Source: Nocardioidaceae bacterium
GTDB taxonomy: Bacteria > Actinomycetota > Actinomycetes > Propionibacteriales > Nocardioidaceae
NCBI GenBank assembly: GCA_030447865.1
Contig: JAUJOD010000001.1
Location: forward strand, 186,001-250,000
Direction: 5' to 3'
DNA: 64,000 bases
Positions within the stretch are counted from its first letter, which is position 1. Every line of letters starts with the position of its first letter. Of the stretch, positions 22,900-32,300 are shown in pieces. The notes under the pieces were generated by a model. That model saw nothing but the letters and a program-made list of their open reading frames with translations. It did not search any database and was not told the DNA's origin. The translations under genes were made by a program, and so were the position numbers.

Positions 22900-23856
22900 A
22901 TGGCGCCCATGCCCTCGGACGTCGCGTCGCCGTACGTCGAGCTCGACCGCTCCGCCTGGGCAGCGCTGGCCGAGTCGATGCCGCTGCCGTTGTCAGCCGC
23001 CGAAGTGGAGCGGCTGCGCGGCCTGGGCGAGGAGCTCGACCTCGCCGAGGTGGCGGCGGTGTACCTGCCGATCTCACGGCTGCTGAGCCTGTACGTGCGC
23101 CACGTTGGTGCCCTGCACCGCGACACGGAGTCGTTCCTCGGGGCTCGCCACCCCGAGCGCACGCCGTTCGTCATCGGCATCGCCGGGTCGGTGGCGGTGG
23201 GCAAGTCGACAACAGCGCGGCTGCTGCGGGAGCTGCTCGCCCATTGGCCGGAGCACCCCGACGTCGAGCTGGTCACCACCGACGGCTTCCTCTACCCCAA
23301 CACCGAGCTCGAGCGCCGCGGCCTGCTCGACCGCAAGGGCTTCCCGGAGTCGTACGACCGCAAGGCGCTGCTGCGGTTCGTGATCGATCTCAAGTCCGGG
23401 CGAGAATCGGTGGAGGCGCCGGTCTACTCCCATCTGAAGTACGACGTGCTGCCTCACGAGCGGCTGGTGCTCAAGCGCCCCGACATCGTGCTCATCGAGG
23501 GGCTGAACGTGCTGCAACCGGCCCGGCTCACCGCCGACGGCAGGATCGGGCTGGCCGTGCGCGACTTCTTCGACTTCTCGGTGTACGTCGACGCCGCCAC
23601 CGCCGACATCCGGCAGTGGTACGTCGACCGGTTCCTGCGGCTGCGCGAGACAGCGTTCCGTGACCCCGCGTCGTACTTCTCGCGCTTCGGCCAGCTCAGC
23701 GTCGCCGAGGCGACGGCCGAGGCGGAGCGGATCTGGGACTCGATCAACGGCCCCAACCTGGTCGGCAACATCCTGCCGACCCGAAGCCGCGCCACCCTGG
23801 TGCTCCGCAAGGACGCCGACCACTCTGTGCGCTACGTCCGCCTCCGCAAGCTCTGA
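22900..23856 (+). CDS. coaA: Pantothenate kinase (type I)
   Basis: 318 residues, close to the family's usual 310-320. ATG at 22900 (or 22909). P-loop [17 protein letters not shown], then [35 protein letters not shown] and IEGLNVLQ, all diagnostic of CoaA. It phosphorylates pantothenate, the first step to CoA. It is divergent from glmS with only 47 bases between them, so the two promoters must overlap. Confidence 0.97.
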   Translation: MAPMPSDVASPYVELDRSAWAALAESMPLPLSAAEVERLRGLGEELDLAEVAAVYLPISRLLSLYVRHVGALHRDTESFLGARHPERTPFVIGIAGSVAVGKSTTARLLRELLAHWPEHPDVELVTTDGFLYPNTELERRGLLDRKGFPESYDRKALLRFVIDLKSGRESVEAPVYSHLKYDVLPHERLVLKRPDIVLIEGLNVLQPARLTADGRIGLAVRDFFDFSVYVDAATADIRQWYVDRFLRLRETAFRDPASYFSRFGQLSVAEATAEAERIWDSINGPNLVGNILPTRSRATLVLRKDADHSVRYVRLRKL

Positions 23857-23905
23857 CCGCGTAAATCGGTGGTCGCCGTGAGGGTTCTTCCCTAGCCTCG
23901 ACGGG

Positions 23906-24934
23906 GTGGAGATACGGCCGATTGACGTACACGACGACGCGCAGTTCCACGACTTCTACGTAATCGAGCGCGACTCGCTGCTGCACCAGCGACCCGATGC
24001 GCCGGTGTGGTCAGAACGCGAGGCTCAGGTGATGTTCCGGCGGAAAGAGCTGTCGGAGGACTGGCGAGCATTCGGGGCGTACGACGGTGACCGGATGGTC
24101 GGCGCCGCCGAGTACATCCTGCCGCTGCTCGACAACACCGACAAGGTGTATTTGGAAGTGCACGTCGCACCGCAGCACCGCCGCCTCGGCATCGGCAGCG
24201 CGGTGCTTTCCCATCTCGTCGACCTCGCGAAGGTTGACGGGCGGTCGGTGCTGCTCGGCGAGTCGAACATTCCGCTGGACCAGCGGGAGACCCACCCGTA
24301 CGTGCGGTTCGCCGAGAAGAACGGCTTCGCGACCGCCAGCGTCGAACTGAACCGGGAGCTGAAACTTCCCGTCTCCGACGAACAGCTCACGGCGTGGGAG
24401 CAGGAGGCGGCGCCGTACCACGTCGACTACCAGATCGAGACCTTCGTCGACGACCTGCCAGAGCACCTGCTGGAGTCGTACTGCTACCTGTCCAACCAAC
24501 TAGCCCTCGACGCCCCAACCGGTGACATCGACTTCGAGCCAGAGGGCATGACGCCGGAGGTGTTCCGGGTCCGCCAAGCCAAGGCCAAGGAGCAGGGCCG
24601 CACGGTCTTCGAGACCCTGGCGGTTGACCGCTCCGGGCAGGCGGTGGCCCAGTCAACGCTGGCCACGTCGTCGGATGACCCGCTGCGGGTGTCCCAGTGG
24701 GGAACGCTGGTGCACCGCGACCACCGCGGGCACCGGCTCGGCCTGGCGGTCAAGGCAGCGAACCTGCGTGCTCTGCAGCAGGCCTTCCCGGACCGGCAGA
24801 AGGTGCGCACCAGCAACTCCGAGCACAACGATCACATGATCGCCATCAACGTCAAGATGGGGTTCGAGCCGGTCGAGCTCCTGGTCGAGTTCCAGCGCAA
24901 ACTCTGGGGCAGTCCGCGCTCAGCCGGCTGCTGA
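23906..24934 (+). CDS. Tandem-GNAT acetyltransferase
   Basis: 342 residues, GTG start. There are two GNAT folds in a row: the first has EVHVAPQHRRLGIGSAVLSHL and ETHPYVRFAEKNGF, the second VHRDHRGHRLGLAVKAANLRAL and RTSNSEHNDHMIAINVKMGFEP. The two-domain form resembles MshD-like proteins, but the mycothiol synthase assignment is not supported strongly enough to name. It lies 49 bases after coaA, so it could be co-transcribed, and is followed by a strong terminator. Confidence 0.88.
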   Translation: MEIRPIDVHDDAQFHDFYVIERDSLLHQRPDAPVWSEREAQVMFRRKELSEDWRAFGAYDGDRMVGAAEYILPLLDNTDKVYLEVHVAPQHRRLGIGSAVLSHLVDLAKVDGRSVLLGESNIPLDQRETHPYVRFAEKNGFATASVELNRELKLPVSDEQLTAWEQEAAPYHVDYQIETFVDDLPEHLLESYCYLSNQLALDAPTGDIDFEPEGMTPEVFRVRQAKAKEQGRTVFETLAVDRSGQAVAQSTLATSSDDPLRVSQWGTLVHRDHRGHRLGLAVKAANLRALQQAFPDRQKVRTSNSEHNDHMIAINVKMGFEPVELLVEFQRKLWGSPRSAGC

Positions 24935-24974
24935 TGAGCCCGATCACCGACTAATAATGCGCCGGCGTACGCAC

Positions 24975-25011
24975 AAAGGTGCGGCCCGGTAAAGAACCGG
25001 GCCGCACCTTT
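24975..25011. terminator. Bidirectional terminator between GNAT and protease genes
   Basis: A perfect 16-bp stem, AAAGGTGCGGCCCGGT at 24975-24990 and its complement at 24996-25011, with a five-base loop. The AAA/TTT ends provide a short U-tract in both directions. It sits between convergent genes ending at 24934 and 25026. Confidence 0.92.
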
Positions 25012-25025
25012 GCCGAATGTCCTGG

Positions 25026-28000
25026 CTACAGAACCAAGGTCGCCGCCAACGCCGGAGTGGCGGTGGTCAACGCACCCTCGAACGTCGCCGTGTTGGTGAG
25101 AACAGCGCCAGTGTCGACGCCCCTGTTCACCATGACGGTCAACTTCACCGCGCCGTCCTCCAGCACATCGACGGTGCCGAGCCGCCAGGTCACTGTCCGG
25201 GTGGTGGCGTTGTACCTCTCGCGGCCGCTGGCCGACACGAACGTCACACCCTTGGGCAGCTGGTCGGTGATCTTGACCTGCTCCGACGCCGCGGGACCGA
25301 GGTTGGTGTAGTCCATCGTGTAGGTGATGGTCTGGCCCTGGTCGGCCGTCAGCGGTCCCGTCTTGGTGAACGTGACGAACGGGTCTTGGGGCGTCCCTGA
25401 GCCGCCGCCACCCTCACCGCCGGCCGAGAACACCTGCAGCTCGGCGGCCCGGACGGTGGTGTCCTGCGGAGCGATCACTTCCTCGTCAGGTGCCACCACT
25501 GGGCCCTGCGTCCGGCAGTCCGAGTGGACGAGTGGATCGTTGTCCTGGTCGCCGTGGTACTCGGGGTTCCCAGTGCACTGGTTGTTGAGGACGACCATCC
25601 GCACGTGCGTCGCCCGGGTGTCCGGAACGTCGAACTGGCGGAAGAGCAGGCTCGGTGCAAGCGGCCGCGGCACGCTGGCCGGGAAAGCGTTGACCTGGCT
25701 GGTGAGGATCCGGTTGAAGCCGTCGCCCGCCTTCCCGACAGTGCTGCGGTTCTGGCACTGGTTGTTGGTGGCGCTGGCGATGCAGGTCTCGATGGCGAAC
25801 TGGCGCAGCGCTGAGAACCGGTTCTGCGAGTTGTCCTGCGGATCGCACTCCTCCTCGCCCTCGCATGAGGCACCGGAGCGAAGCAGTGCGCTGACCTTGA
25901 CCACGTCGACGAGCTGACGATCACCGGCCAGGTCGACGGTCACCTGACGACCCTCCACCGTTTCGGCGTCGTTGCCGGCGGTGCCGGCGGTCTCGCTGCC
26001 AGGACGACCGGATACGAAGTTGGTCCGCTCCGTGTCGTCGATCAGGCTCAGCAGGTTGGCGCCGTCACCGGTGATGGTGGCGCCGTTGTGCAGAGACGCC
26101 ACGTTGCGGACCAACAGGAACACTCGGTGGGTGGTGGTCGACGGCTTGAACTTCCAGGTGGTCCGGGTAAGTCCATAACCCGGTGCCTGGATCACGAAGT
26201 CGTACGTGCCGGGCACGAACTTGGCGGTGTTAGTGAACTCGTGTGTAGCTGGGTCGTTGTCATCGGCGCGGGTGTCGGCGATGGGTGTGACCCTGCCTTC
26301 GTAGTCGCCGACGTAGATCTGGACATCCGCGATCGGGTCACGGTTGGCGTCGACCGGCTTGAAGGTGATCGTCGCCTCCTTGTTCGACCGTGCCGACTCG
26401 AAGTTCGCGATCGGCTGCGGGTCGTTCGTGTCAACGGTGGATGCGTTCTCGCCGAAGCCGCGGCGGGCGAACTTGTCCCACAGCAGCTTCTGGTTGGCTC
26501 CGCCGAAGCGCAGCAGGTCGGCGCCGAGGTAGGCGTCCCGGGCCCCGAGCATGCTTACTGACGGCGGCATCATCAGGTAGGCGTCGAACACGATCTGCAT
26601 CCAGCGCCGGTTGCCGGGGCACCTGTCGGCCGGCAGCACGCCGTCCGCGCAGCGCTCCTGCAGGCGTTGCTTGCTCGCGGGGAAGCTTCCGTTGTACTTG
26701 GCGATCATCGCCTGCCGGATGTCGAAGTTGACAGCACTCCAAATCTCACCGTCGTCGTGCGGGCTGCCAACGCCGCTGCCGTCGTAGCCCTGGACGTTGC
26801 TGAAGTTCAGCGGGCTGTGGTTCATCCCGTAGTTACGGATGCCGGCCTGGTTGTTACCGGTGACGTACGGGCCGACGGCGAACGGGTTCTCATCCTTGGT
26901 CGGCACGTAGTCGTACTCGTTGAGGTACTCGACCGCGGTGAGGTCGCTGTAGCTCTCACCCATCGCGCGGGCCATGCCGTCGGCACTCGAGGAGAGGCCG
27001 GCGTCGGGGCCACCCACCATCCGGTTGGAGATGGCGTGCGTGTACTCGTGGCCGATGACCGACTGGTCGAAGTCACCGTCGGTGCAGGAGGCGTAGAACG
27101 CCCCCGGCAGCGGCTGCCACAGGTACATGTTCGTGATACCCGGGATGCCGTCGTTCAGCGTGGTCTGGTTGGCGTTGTCCCGGCCGGTGAAGCTGGGGAA
27201 GCCGCCCTGGACCGCGCCAGCCTGGGACTGGCCGACCTCCGGGTCGTTCTGCCGCGCGGGCGAGGTGTTGCCGAAGTTGTTGAACTGCATGTTGAAGTTG
27301 TTCTCGGTGAAGCCGAGGAAGTACGACCAGTCGTGCATCCGGTTGTGGTTCACGAACAGGCTGGTCGTCGCCGCGTCGATGTCGTTGCGCTGCGGCGTGA
27401 AGAACACCTCCGGCGAGCACTTCTCGTTCCGCCACTGGTCGGTCCAGGGGTAGATGTACTTCCGCTCCGCGCTCACCGGCATCTGACCGAGCGGGCCGGG
27501 GCCGCGGAAGTTGAACCAGGCCTCGGCGGTGCGGGCCGCATTGCCGAGGGTGGTGAACGTCGGCAGGCTCGTGAAGCCGTCGACGTCCCACGGCTGACGG
27601 GCCGCAACGTTGCCTTCCTCCCGCTGGCAGCGGGCTGGCAGCAGGTTGTTGGGGTCGGTCTGAGCGTCTGCCCGGGTGAAGCAGCCGACGATGCGGGTGT
27701 CGGTGTCGTCGCCGTCCAGCGGCGGGTTGGCGAGGAAGTACTTCCACCTCGGCGGGAACGGGAAGGCGTCCGCAGACTGCTCGCTGGTCGTGAACACGCC
27801 CTCGTAGTCCGCGGGATCCTGGTCGGCCTCGAACGGGCACACCTCCACGGTGTACGTGCCAGCGGGAATTTCACCGCCCGGGGAGTATGTGAGCACTTCG
27901 GGGTTGGGGCCGAGGGGCTGGTCCGCCGAGGCCACCTCTTCACCGGCGGGGTTGTACAGGTTGATGACGATGTCCTCGGGCACCAACGTGAGCGTTGACA

Positions 28001-29015
28001 CCGCCACGTTGATGGTCTTGGTGCCCTCGGGAACCTCGATCTCGTGCCTCGGGCCGCACTCCGGCGGCGTGTAGGAACCGTTGAAAGTCCCGACGGTTGG
28101 CGCCAGCGCCACCGTGCTCGTTTGTGATCCGGTGCTCGCGTGGCTGGTGCGGTTGGTGCGGTACAGCACCGCCCTGGTCACCGCGTCGACGAAGACGGTG
28201 TAGGCGTGCTCGTCGGCGGGCGAGTTGGGGTAGACGATGGTCTCGAAGGCGGGCCGCACGCCATTCTTCGGCGTGGGCAGCGCCACCAGGCGAGCGCGCT
28301 GCAGCTCGGCGAACCCGTCGACCGCAAAGACCGTCCAGCCGCGCTGCTTCCGTACCGCGGTGATGGCGGAGTCCGGGGCGGCACGCCCGACGCTGGCCGC
28401 CGCGATCTGCCAGGCGTCGGTCGGCCGCAGATCCGCTGCGGCGGGCTGGTTGCCGTCGCCAACGGCGGAGGAGGAGACGTAGGCGACCTTGCCGCCGACG
28501 ACACCGACGCTGATCATGCCGTCCTGGGCTGCCGGCAGCGAACCGAAGCGCTGCCGGAACAGCACCACGTGGGCCGGGCTGCCGGTCAGCTTCGAGTCGT
28601 TGAGCAGCTCCAGGTTGTTGAGACCGTCGGCTGAGAGCCGGAACAGCGCCCGGTTGGCCGAGATGAACGACCTGGCGGCCTTGACGGGGTTGCTGCTCAG
28701 GCCGGTGGCCAAGTAGCCGCTGTTCTTGATCAGCGAGGCGGGGGTGCCGTACCGGTTCCATTCCACGCGGGCGCCGAGGGCGTCAACGCGTGATTTCGCG
28801 GCGCTCGACGGGAGCACCCGTCCCGCGCGCCTGTCGACGTCGTTGAGGCCGCCCGCTTCGTCGAAGACAGCGTGCGTCTCGCTGGGCGGGCCGCCGTCGG
28901 GTTCCAGTACGGCAGAGGCGCCGAAAGGCGTCGTCCCGGCAAGCAGGAGTCCGGAGACCGAAAACGCCGCCACAACCGAGAGGCTGCGACGGCGAAGGAA
29001 CGGCAGTGAGGGCAT
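25026..29015 (-). CDS. Secreted M36 (fungalysin) metalloprotease, paralogue 1
   Basis: 1329 residues from the ATG at 29015 (an upstream TTG adds ten). Signal peptide: RRRSLSVVAAFSVSGLLLAGT. An FTP-type propeptide lies at about residues 60-190 (WNRYGTPASLIKNSGYLAT, HVVLFRQRFG). A beta-sandwich insert (about 290-400) precedes the M36 catalytic domain: HNRMHDWSYFLGFTE, zinc site VIGHEYTHAISNRM (HEYTH about 656-660) and the third ligand region GESYSDL. A carbohydrate-binding or discoidin-like region and a final DUF11 repeat (TKTGPLTADQGQTITYTMDY) complete it. It hydrolyses extracellular proteins. Divergent from a close paralogue at 29359. Confidence 0.93.
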   Translation of the reverse strand: MPSLPFLRRRSLSVVAAFSVSGLLLAGTTPFGASAVLEPDGGPPSETHAVFDEAGGLNDVDRRAGRVLPSSAAKSRVDALGARVEWNRYGTPASLIKNSGYLATGLSSNPVKAARSFISANRALFRLSADGLNNLELLNDSKLTGSPAHVVLFRQRFGSLPAAQDGMISVGVVGGKVAYVSSSAVGDGNQPAAADLRPTDAWQIAAASVGRAAPDSAITAVRKQRGWTVFAVDGFAELQRARLVALPTPKNGVRPAFETIVYPNSPADEHAYTVFVDAVTRAVLYRTNRTSHASTGSQTSTVALAPTVGTFNGSYTPPECGPRHEIEVPEGTKTINVAVSTLTLVPEDIVINLYNPAGEEVASADQPLGPNPEVLTYSPGGEIPAGTYTVEVCPFEADQDPADYEGVFTTSEQSADAFPFPPRWKYFLANPPLDGDDTDTRIVGCFTRADAQTDPNNLLPARCQREEGNVAARQPWDVDGFTSLPTFTTLGNAARTAEAWFNFRGPGPLGQMPVSAERKYIYPWTDQWRNEKCSPEVFFTPQRNDIDAATTSLFVNHNRMHDWSYFLGFTENNFNMQFNNFGNTSPARQNDPEVGQSQAGAVQGGFPSFTGRDNANQTTLNDGIPGITNMYLWQPLPGAFYASCTDGDFDQSVIGHEYTHAISNRMVGGPDAGLSSSADGMARAMGESYSDLTAVEYLNEYDYVPTKDENPFAVGPYVTGNNQAGIRNYGMNHSPLNFSNVQGYDGSGVGSPHDDGEIWSAVNFDIRQAMIAKYNGSFPASKQRLQERCADGVLPADRCPGNRRWMQIVFDAYLMMPPSVSMLGARDAYLGADLLRFGGANQKLLWDKFARRGFGENASTVDTNDPQPIANFESARSNKEATITFKPVDANRDPIADVQIYVGDYEGRVTPIADTRADDNDPATHEFTNTAKFVPGTYDFVIQAPGYGLTRTTWKFKPSTTTHRVFLLVRNVASLHNGATITGDGANLLSLIDDTERTNFVSGRPGSETAGTAGNDAETVEGRQVTVDLAGDRQLVDVVKVSALLRSGASCEGEEECDPQDNSQNRFSALRQFAIETCIASATNNQCQNRSTVGKAGDGFNRILTSQVNAFPASVPRPLAPSLLFRQFDVPDTRATHVRMVVLNNQCTGNPEYHGDQDNDPLVHSDCRTQGPVVAPDEEVIAPQDTTVRAAELQVFSAGGEGGGGSGTPQDPFVTFTKTGPLTADQGQTITYTMDYTNLGPAASEQVKITDQLPKGVTFVSASGRERYNATTRTVTWRLGTVDVLEDGAVKLTVMVNRGVDTGAVLTNTATFEGALTTATPALAATLVL

Positions 29016-29358
29016 GGGAAGCCTTTTCGTCTGTGGGCTGCGCAACGGCGGCGACCGGCAGGAGGGTCTCTACCTTAACGCCGATTTGCGCAGATAGTTA
29101 TGGGCTGAGGCTATAAATTACGCTGCGTGACTGAAACTACAGAGCGTGAGCGGAGGAACGCGTACGTGGCTGTCAGCTGGCATGCTGGCCTGGCTCAGGT
29201 GGAGAGCGCGGCGCGTGATCACCCTCCCGCCACCCGATGTGACAGCTGACGACAAGTTTTTCTCTTGCACGTAACCTTTGTGGTGCTTGCCCCGTTAGAC
29301 TGTTATCTCACCTCTTGGCGCGTTCGCCCATGCTTGGTCCCCTGAAAGGGCTCACTCG
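29016..29358. promoter_or_regulatory. Shared control region of the divergent fungalysin genes
   Basis: 343 non-coding bases, with an AT-richer stretch around 29090-29120 (TATAAATTA) that is unusual here. On the plus strand a plausible promoter is TTGTGG (29278-29283), 17 bases, TGTTAT (29301-29306), about 50 bases before the ATG. Two GTCAGCTG cores occur in opposite orientation at 29172-29179 and 29243-29250 and could be a shared operator. Neither assignment is proven. Confidence 0.4.
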
Positions 29359-32300
29359 ATGTCCTCACGCTTCTCCGCTCGCCGCCGTGGCACCCTTCGG
29401 GCTACGGCGGTTTTTGCTGTTGCTGGTCTGTTCCTGGCTGGAATCAACTCCGCCGGCGCGCAGAACATCCCCCCCTCGAACGCCGGCGCCGGCGCCCCTA
29501 CGGCGGACGCCGACGGCCCGGAGCCCTTCACCGAAGAGGCCACGGGCCTCGCTGACCTCGACACGCGTGGGTCCGTCGCCCCGCTGGCGGCGCAGCGGGC
29601 GGCCGTGCCGGCTGGTGCCACCGTGCGGTGGAACCGTTACGGCACGCCGGCCTCCCTCAGCAAGGTCAGCGGCTTCCTCAGCGGGCCGTCCAGCGCCGCC
29701 CCCGCGGACGCTGCGCGCACCTGGCTGCGTTCGAACGCTGCGCTGTTCGGCCTGTCGGCCGCGCAGATCAACGACCTCGAGCTGATCAGTGACTCTCGGC
29801 TGACCCAAAGCCAGGCGCACGTCGTGCTCTTCCGGCAGACGTACGGCGGCAAGCCGGCAGCAGTCGACGGCATGGTGACGGTGGGCCTGGCGCCAGACCG
29901 TCGGGTCGCCTATGTCTCATCGTCCCTCGCCAGGGTGCAGCCCGACGTCGTGCTTGCCCCCGCCACCCTCAGCGCGGTGGCCGCCTGGAAGGCCGCGGTA
30001 GACAACCTGCGGTCGAATAATGCGCCGGGCATCCCCGTCGCAGACGTGTCCGGTGTCACCCCCCGGCAGTTTGCCGGCTGGACAAGGTTCGGCGTCCCCG
30101 GCTTCGCCCAGGAGCAGCAGGTGCGCCTGCGGGCGCTGGCCGCACCGAACGGCAGCGTTCGCCAGGTCTACGAAGTCAACGTCGTCAACTCCCCCGGTGG
30201 CGTCGCTGCGGCGTACACCTCCTACGTCGACGCTGCCAACGGCAACGTGCTGGTGCGGTACAACCAGGTCGACAACTTCGCGGCCGGCCCAGTGCAGGCA
30301 CCGCTGCGTCCGGCAATGAGCGAGTTCACTGAGCCGTTCCAAGGCACCTACACCGCCACTGAGTGTGGCAAATCAGGGCCGTTCCAGGTCGACGCCCAGA
30401 CCCAGACAATCATCTACAGCGCCAGCGCGGCCAACCCGGCCAACGACATCTTCATCAGGCTGGTCGATCCCAATGGCACCGTGGTCTCCAGCCAGGACAC
30501 CGGGACGAGCCCGGAGATCCAGACCTACACTGGCCCGATCGAGGCGGGCGGCTACACGGTCGAGGTTTGTTCGTTCGAGGGCGCAGAGCCGATCGTCACC
30601 GGCGAGTACGCCGGCACCTTCACCGCCAGCGAGCAGGAGGCCGACGCAGGCTTCAACTTCCCCCCGAAGTGGAAGTACTTCCTGGCCAACCCGGTGCTGA
30701 ACTTCAGCCCCGACCACACAGCCGACAACCGCAACATCGGCTGCTGGGAGACCCAGGTCGGCGGCGTGAAGGACCCCCAGTGCGACAACCCACCGAGTGA
30801 CCTCAACAACCTTGCGGCCCGCGGGCCTTGGGACGTCGACCCACGCACTGACATTCCCACGTTCACCACCCAGGGCAACGCGGCGATTACCGCCGAGGCC
30901 TGGGCGAACCCGAACACCATCGTGTTCGGGAACCTGACGCCGGGCGCGTTCGGCCAGCGGCCGTTCGACCTCGACCGGGAGTACCTCCACCCGTTCAACG
31001 ACGTCTGGAACAACGAGCGCTGCGACCCCGCCGTCCTCATCCCCGGTGACCAGACGTCGACCACCCCGGTGGAGCCCGGCAACGACATCCTGGCCTCGGT
31101 GACGCACCTGTTCGCGAGCCACAACCGGATGCACGACTTCTCGTACTTCCTCGGCTTCACCGAGCAGAACTTCAACCTGCAGGACTCCAACTTCGGCAAC
31201 GGTGGCCGGCCGCTCGACCCCGAGGTCGGCAACGTGCAGTCCGGTGCGCTGACCGGTGGGCCGCCCACCTTCGGCGGTCGCGACAACGCCAACCAGATCA
31301 CCTTGCAGGACGGCATCCCCGGCATCACGAACCAGTACCTGTTCCAGCCGATCGCCGGTGGCTTCTACGCACCCTGCGTCGACGGCGACTACGACTTCGG
31401 CGTCGTCGGCCACGAGTACACCCACGCCATCTCCAACCGAATGGTCGGTGGACCGGACTCGGGGCTGAACGGCTTCCAGGCCGGCTCCATGGGTGAGTCC
31501 TGGTCGGACCAGGTCGCCGCGGAGTACCTGCTCGCGCACAACTACAAGCCCGGCGTGAGCCCGTTCGTCGAGGGCGCCTACGTCACCGGCAACAAGAAGA
31601 CAGGCATCCGCAACTACCGGCTCGACCGCAACCCGCTGCAGTACGGCGACCTCGGCTACGACATCACCGGTCCGGAGGTGCACGCGGACGGTGAGCCCTG
31701 GAGCGCGGTGCAGATCGACATCCGCCAGGCGATGATCAAGAAGTACAACGCCAAGTTCCCCGCCAGCAACAACGCGCTGCAGCGACTTTGCGCGCAGGGC
31801 AACACCTTCGCCGAGCCACCGCGGCAGCCGCGGCCGGCCAAGCAGTGCCCCGGTAACCGGCGCTGGGTGCAGCTGCTGTTCGACTCGTTCCTGCTGCAGC
31901 AGCCGGCGACGACCATGTTGGACGCCCGCGACGCGATGCTGGCGGCTGACAAGATGCGGTTCGGCGGCGCCAACCTGCGGCTGATGTGGCGTGAGTACGC
32001 CAACAACGGCTTCGGGTCCAACGCCAGCACCGAGAACACTGAGGACGTCCAGCCGACGCCGGGCTACGTGTCGCCCCTGTCCCGCGAGGGCACGCTCAAA
32101 CTCAGCGCGGTCGGGCTCGGCAGCAATGGGGAGGTGCCGGTCGAAGGCACCCTGTACGTCGGCCGGTACGAGGCGCGGGTGACCCCGATCGCCGACACCA
32201 AGCCGAGTGCGGAGCTGCCGAACACCGTCCGGATGGTGCCGGGGAAGTACGAGTTCGTGTTCCAGGCGGACGGCTACGGCTTGCAGCGGCCCACGGCCAC

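Noticed and set aside
22853-23077. N-terminal extension of glmS
   Set aside because: Cys2 must be near the N-terminus for activity, so the start is 22852; the extension lies in coaA.
23906-24934. Mycothiol synthase (mshD) name for the tandem GNAT
   Set aside because: Two GNAT domains fit, but no substrate residues or neighbours that would support mycothiol synthesis could be verified.
26667-27998. Long plus-strand frame opposite protease 1
   Set aside because: Mirror of the M36 coding frame with no start context or domain.
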